Origin: Manduca sexta
Lineage: Eukaryota; Arthropoda; Insecta; Lepidoptera; Sphingidae
Length of the DNA: 64,000 nt
Assembly (NCBI RefSeq): GCF_014839805.1
Contig: NC_051117.1
Coordinates: 3,968,001 to 4,032,000 of the forward strand
Reading direction: 5' to 3'
Part shown: piece after piece, positions 62,400 to 64,000 of the stretch
How the letters are laid out: each line of letters starts with the position of its first letter
Numbering within the stretch: the stretch's first letter is position 1
Translations under genes and position numbers: made by a program
The notes under the pieces: generated by a model
What the model saw: only the letters and a program-made list of their open reading frames with translations
Databases searched by the model: none
What the model was told of the DNA's origin: nothing

Positions 62400-62492
62400 G
62401 TTTGGAGTACTTAAGCGCGGCACGAAGTTTACACCCAGAGTTACACGCTGGCAGCACCCTCGCCAGCCAGGACTTCCAGCTTAGTTTAGATG
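62400..62492 (+). CDS. ci: cubitus interruptus (GLI family), N-terminal coding exon
   Basis: Coding exon of the Hedgehog-pathway transcription factor Ci/GLI. It follows a pyrimidine-rich acceptor ending in ttgttccag and stops at a donor G|gtaaaa. It starts with two bases completing a split codon, reads 30 full codons without a stop, and leaves one base (G) for the next exon. The peptide contains LEYLSA, LHPELHA and SQDFQLSLDG. The last aligns with the Drosophila Ci stretch STDFHFSVDG, which lies upstream of the zinc fingers. The zinc-finger exons should therefore lie beyond the right edge of the window. The preceding exon is not found upstream in this contig; the phase-compatible candidate is on the opposite strand at 30198-30322. 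Homology is recognised by eye from family knowledge; the splice sites are read directly from the sequence. Confidence 0.9.
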
Positions 62493-62669
62493 GTAAAAAA
62501 CATAGTTCTTCATTCTTACATAATTTATGATCTATACAATATTCAGTTCTATATAAAGAACATAAGATTTAATTCAAAATCAGTGGTCGTTCGACCTTTG
62601 ATTTTAATATATTTGTAACGTTAATGTTTGTAACACATAGGTCTTATACATATATTAAAAAAAATTGTA

Positions 62670-62820
62670 CTCGCTCTCTATATGAACTTTAATTCCGCCA
62701 AATCTCACACTCCTCCTCATTCGTGCAATATGTTTAAAGGAGTACAAAGTTTTCTCCTCACGTATTATAATATAGATTTAGATGATATCATTATGAAGTA
62801 TTATGACGTCAATAACTAAA
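62670..62820 (+). repeat. Dispersed repeat inside a ci intron
   Basis: Diverged relative of 1195-1330: ctatatgaactttaat, gccaaat, attcgtgcaatat, aaaggagtacaaa, cgtattataatatagat. Lies between the ci exons at 62400 and 62928. Confidence 0.5.
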
Positions 62821-62927
62821 AGAAAATGTATGCTTGACGTCATTAATTTTTTAGAATAAAATCCAATTGTACGATAGGTATTAATAACCTAAAACTTGGT
62901 TATAAGATCCAATAATTCTATCTATAG

Positions 62928-63131
62928 GATCAAGAATAGCCTCCCCCACAAGGCTGAGGCTATCAGGAGGTGCGATAGGTGCTTCTGCTAACCGCAAGCG
63001 GGCTGTTTCCTGGAGTCCGTATTCAGCTGAGTCTTTGGACTTGGCTGCGGTTATCAGAGCATCCCCTGCCAGTCTGGCGGTTAGAGCGCCGTCAGCCGCC
63101 TCTACGGGGAGCTATGGACATCTCAGTGCTG
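62928..63131 (+). CDS. ci: cubitus interruptus exon carrying the Sufu-binding motif
   Basis: Sixty-seven full codons between an acceptor (tctatag) and a donor (G|gtaagt), entering and leaving in phase 1, continuous with the exon at 62400. It encodes SRIASPTRLRLSGG, then the GLI-family signature RKRAVSWSPYSAESLDL followed by VIRASPASL, and ends with GSYGHLSA. The pentapeptide SYGHL (codons 63110-63124) is the known Suppressor-of-fused docking motif of Ci/GLI proteins, which holds the factor in the cytoplasm and restrains its activation. Compared with Drosophila (SPYSDSFD), the SPYS-D aspartate is replaced here by A-E. The stretch between VIRASPASL and GSYGHL is rich in Ala, Ser and Pro. This is the most diagnostic exon in the window. 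Confidence 0.95.
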
Positions 63132-63380
63132 GTAAGTTGCTAGAATTTAAGATGTACCACATGTATTAAATATAAAATAGTTTGATCATAAATGAACTAG
63201 ATGACTATCTAGAAGCAGAGTTTAAATGGTAGATTTTGGAATTTTGATGCCATATAATAATCCGCAATGGTTTGTATATTAATAAAATCAGTTTAATATT
63301 ATATCAATTCAGCAATAAATCACTCCATTTCTATAATGATTCCTCCGAACCAGCTGTAACTTATGGTTTAATGTTTCCAG

Positions 63381-63567
63381 GTGCGATATCACCAGCTTTA
63401 TCTCTTTCCCACGCGTCGCTCGCGCAACAGCTTCTAGCGCGCGGTGGCGTGGTGGGCAGTAGTGGGGTTCTGGCTGGTGGTGTGCTGCTAGACCCTGCCC
63501 ACCAGCAGGCGGCTGCAGCTGCCGCTCATCATGCCGCGCATGCTCACCTTGTGGCTGGAATTCACAG
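63381..63567 (+). CDS. ci: cubitus interruptus exon, Ala/His-rich
   Basis: Exon from an acceptor (tgtttccag) to a donor (CACAG|gtaaac). It begins with two bases completing a glycine codon with the previous exon and ends with two bases of a split codon. It encodes AISPALSLSHASLAQQLLARG, matching the AISPAL segment that follows SYGHLSA in vertebrate GLI proteins and the QLLAR-like segment of insect Ci. A low-complexity tail follows: a Gly/Val-rich run, then Ala and His runs (AAAAAAHHAAHAH). Such runs vary in length between species. The frame has no stop. It sits in the N-terminal regulatory region, upstream of the DNA-binding fingers. Confidence 0.9.
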
Positions 63568-63813
63568 GTAAACTGTCATTTTTTCTTACTGTTTTTTTTT
63601 CGTATCAGGGGCAAAGGTGCTTTACTGTAGCTGTTTTTAGTGGCTGATTAGTCAGTTATACGCTATTCGCGGATGTTGTACCAATGCAAAAACAAGAATT
63701 AATAACTATACGAATATAAGTACCTATTATTTCGGGATTTTACCTGTTTATCAGGGCATTTAGTTTTTACAAAAGACATTTTATATTCATATCTTGATTA
63801 TTTGATCTTCTAG

Positions 63814-63957
63814 ATCTCACATATCCTCTCCAACTCAACTCCTGATGGGCGCTCCGGTGGATGTAAGGCCAGGGTTGGGTCTGGACGGTACACCGCCTCA
63901 ACATTTACAACAGCCTCCGCAGCAATCTGAAGTGACGAGTATTATGGAAGCTGATAG
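63814..63957 (+). CDS. ci: cubitus interruptus exon, Gln/Pro-rich
   Basis: Exon from an acceptor (gatcttctag) to a donor (GATAG|gtaagt). It starts with one base that completes an arginine codon with the AG left by the exon ending at 63567 and ends again with two bases (AG). The peptide opens with SHISSPTQLLMGAP, contains QHLQQPPQQSE, and closes with VTSIMEAD. The segment corresponds to the poorly conserved linker between the SYGHL region and the zinc fingers in Ci/GLI, and the final acidic-serine part resembles the VSS-EAD stretch of other family members. The gene continues beyond 64000. No zinc-finger codons are inside the window. Confidence 0.85.
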
Positions 63958-64000
63958 GTAAGTTTATTTAAGTTATAATATTGAGGGCTCAGAACAGAAG

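Overview
The window is eukaryotic nuclear DNA, about 65% AT by eye, with no operons and almost no long open frames. Its repeats point to a moth or butterfly: three families of tRNA-headed SINEs of the type common in Lepidoptera, non-autonomous Helitrons ending in CTAG, fragments of LINE 3' ends, and short inverted-repeat elements. The only protein-coding gene I can support is the lepidopteran orthologue of cubitus interruptus (ci, the insect GLI transcription factor of Hedgehog signalling). Four exons lie on the + strand at 62400-63957 and one further, phase-compatible exon lies on the - strand at 30198-30322.

The window is a scaffold of four contigs separated by three gaps of exactly 500 N (17076-17575, 35944-36443, 59629-60128), which look like fixed-size placeholders. 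Contig 1 (1-17075) and contig 3 (36444-59628) carry the same block: 1-17075 matches 38892-57698 almost base for base, apart from SNPs, small indels and transposon insertions. Contig 2 (17576-35943) has about 12.8 kb of sequence seen only once, then enters the same block (30449-32716 matches 36444-38891; 32717-35943 matches 1-3238 and 38892-42108). The simplest reading is uncollapsed haplotypes or duplicated contig ends. The merged order would be unique part of contig 2, shared block, tail of contig 3, with contig 4 elsewhere. A real segmental duplication is not excluded.

The copies act as presence/absence pairs for mobile elements. Contig 1 has a 242-bp Helitron (5212-5453) whose exact empty site is in contig 3. 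Contig 3 has a 1922-bp composite Helitron (51363-53284) whose exact empty site is in contig 1, and a 207-bp hAT-type MITE (44142-44348) flanked by an 8-bp duplication.

The - strand exon at 30.2 kb encodes an alanine run followed by the ci-like motif HPAYR. It ends in the phase needed by the + strand exon at 62400. Because these should be neighbouring exons of one gene, contig 2 (probably with its overlapping partners) appears inverted relative to contig 4. I found no evidence of a new defence, metabolic or toxin system. What deserves follow-up is the assembly structure, the Helitron pairs and the ci exon.
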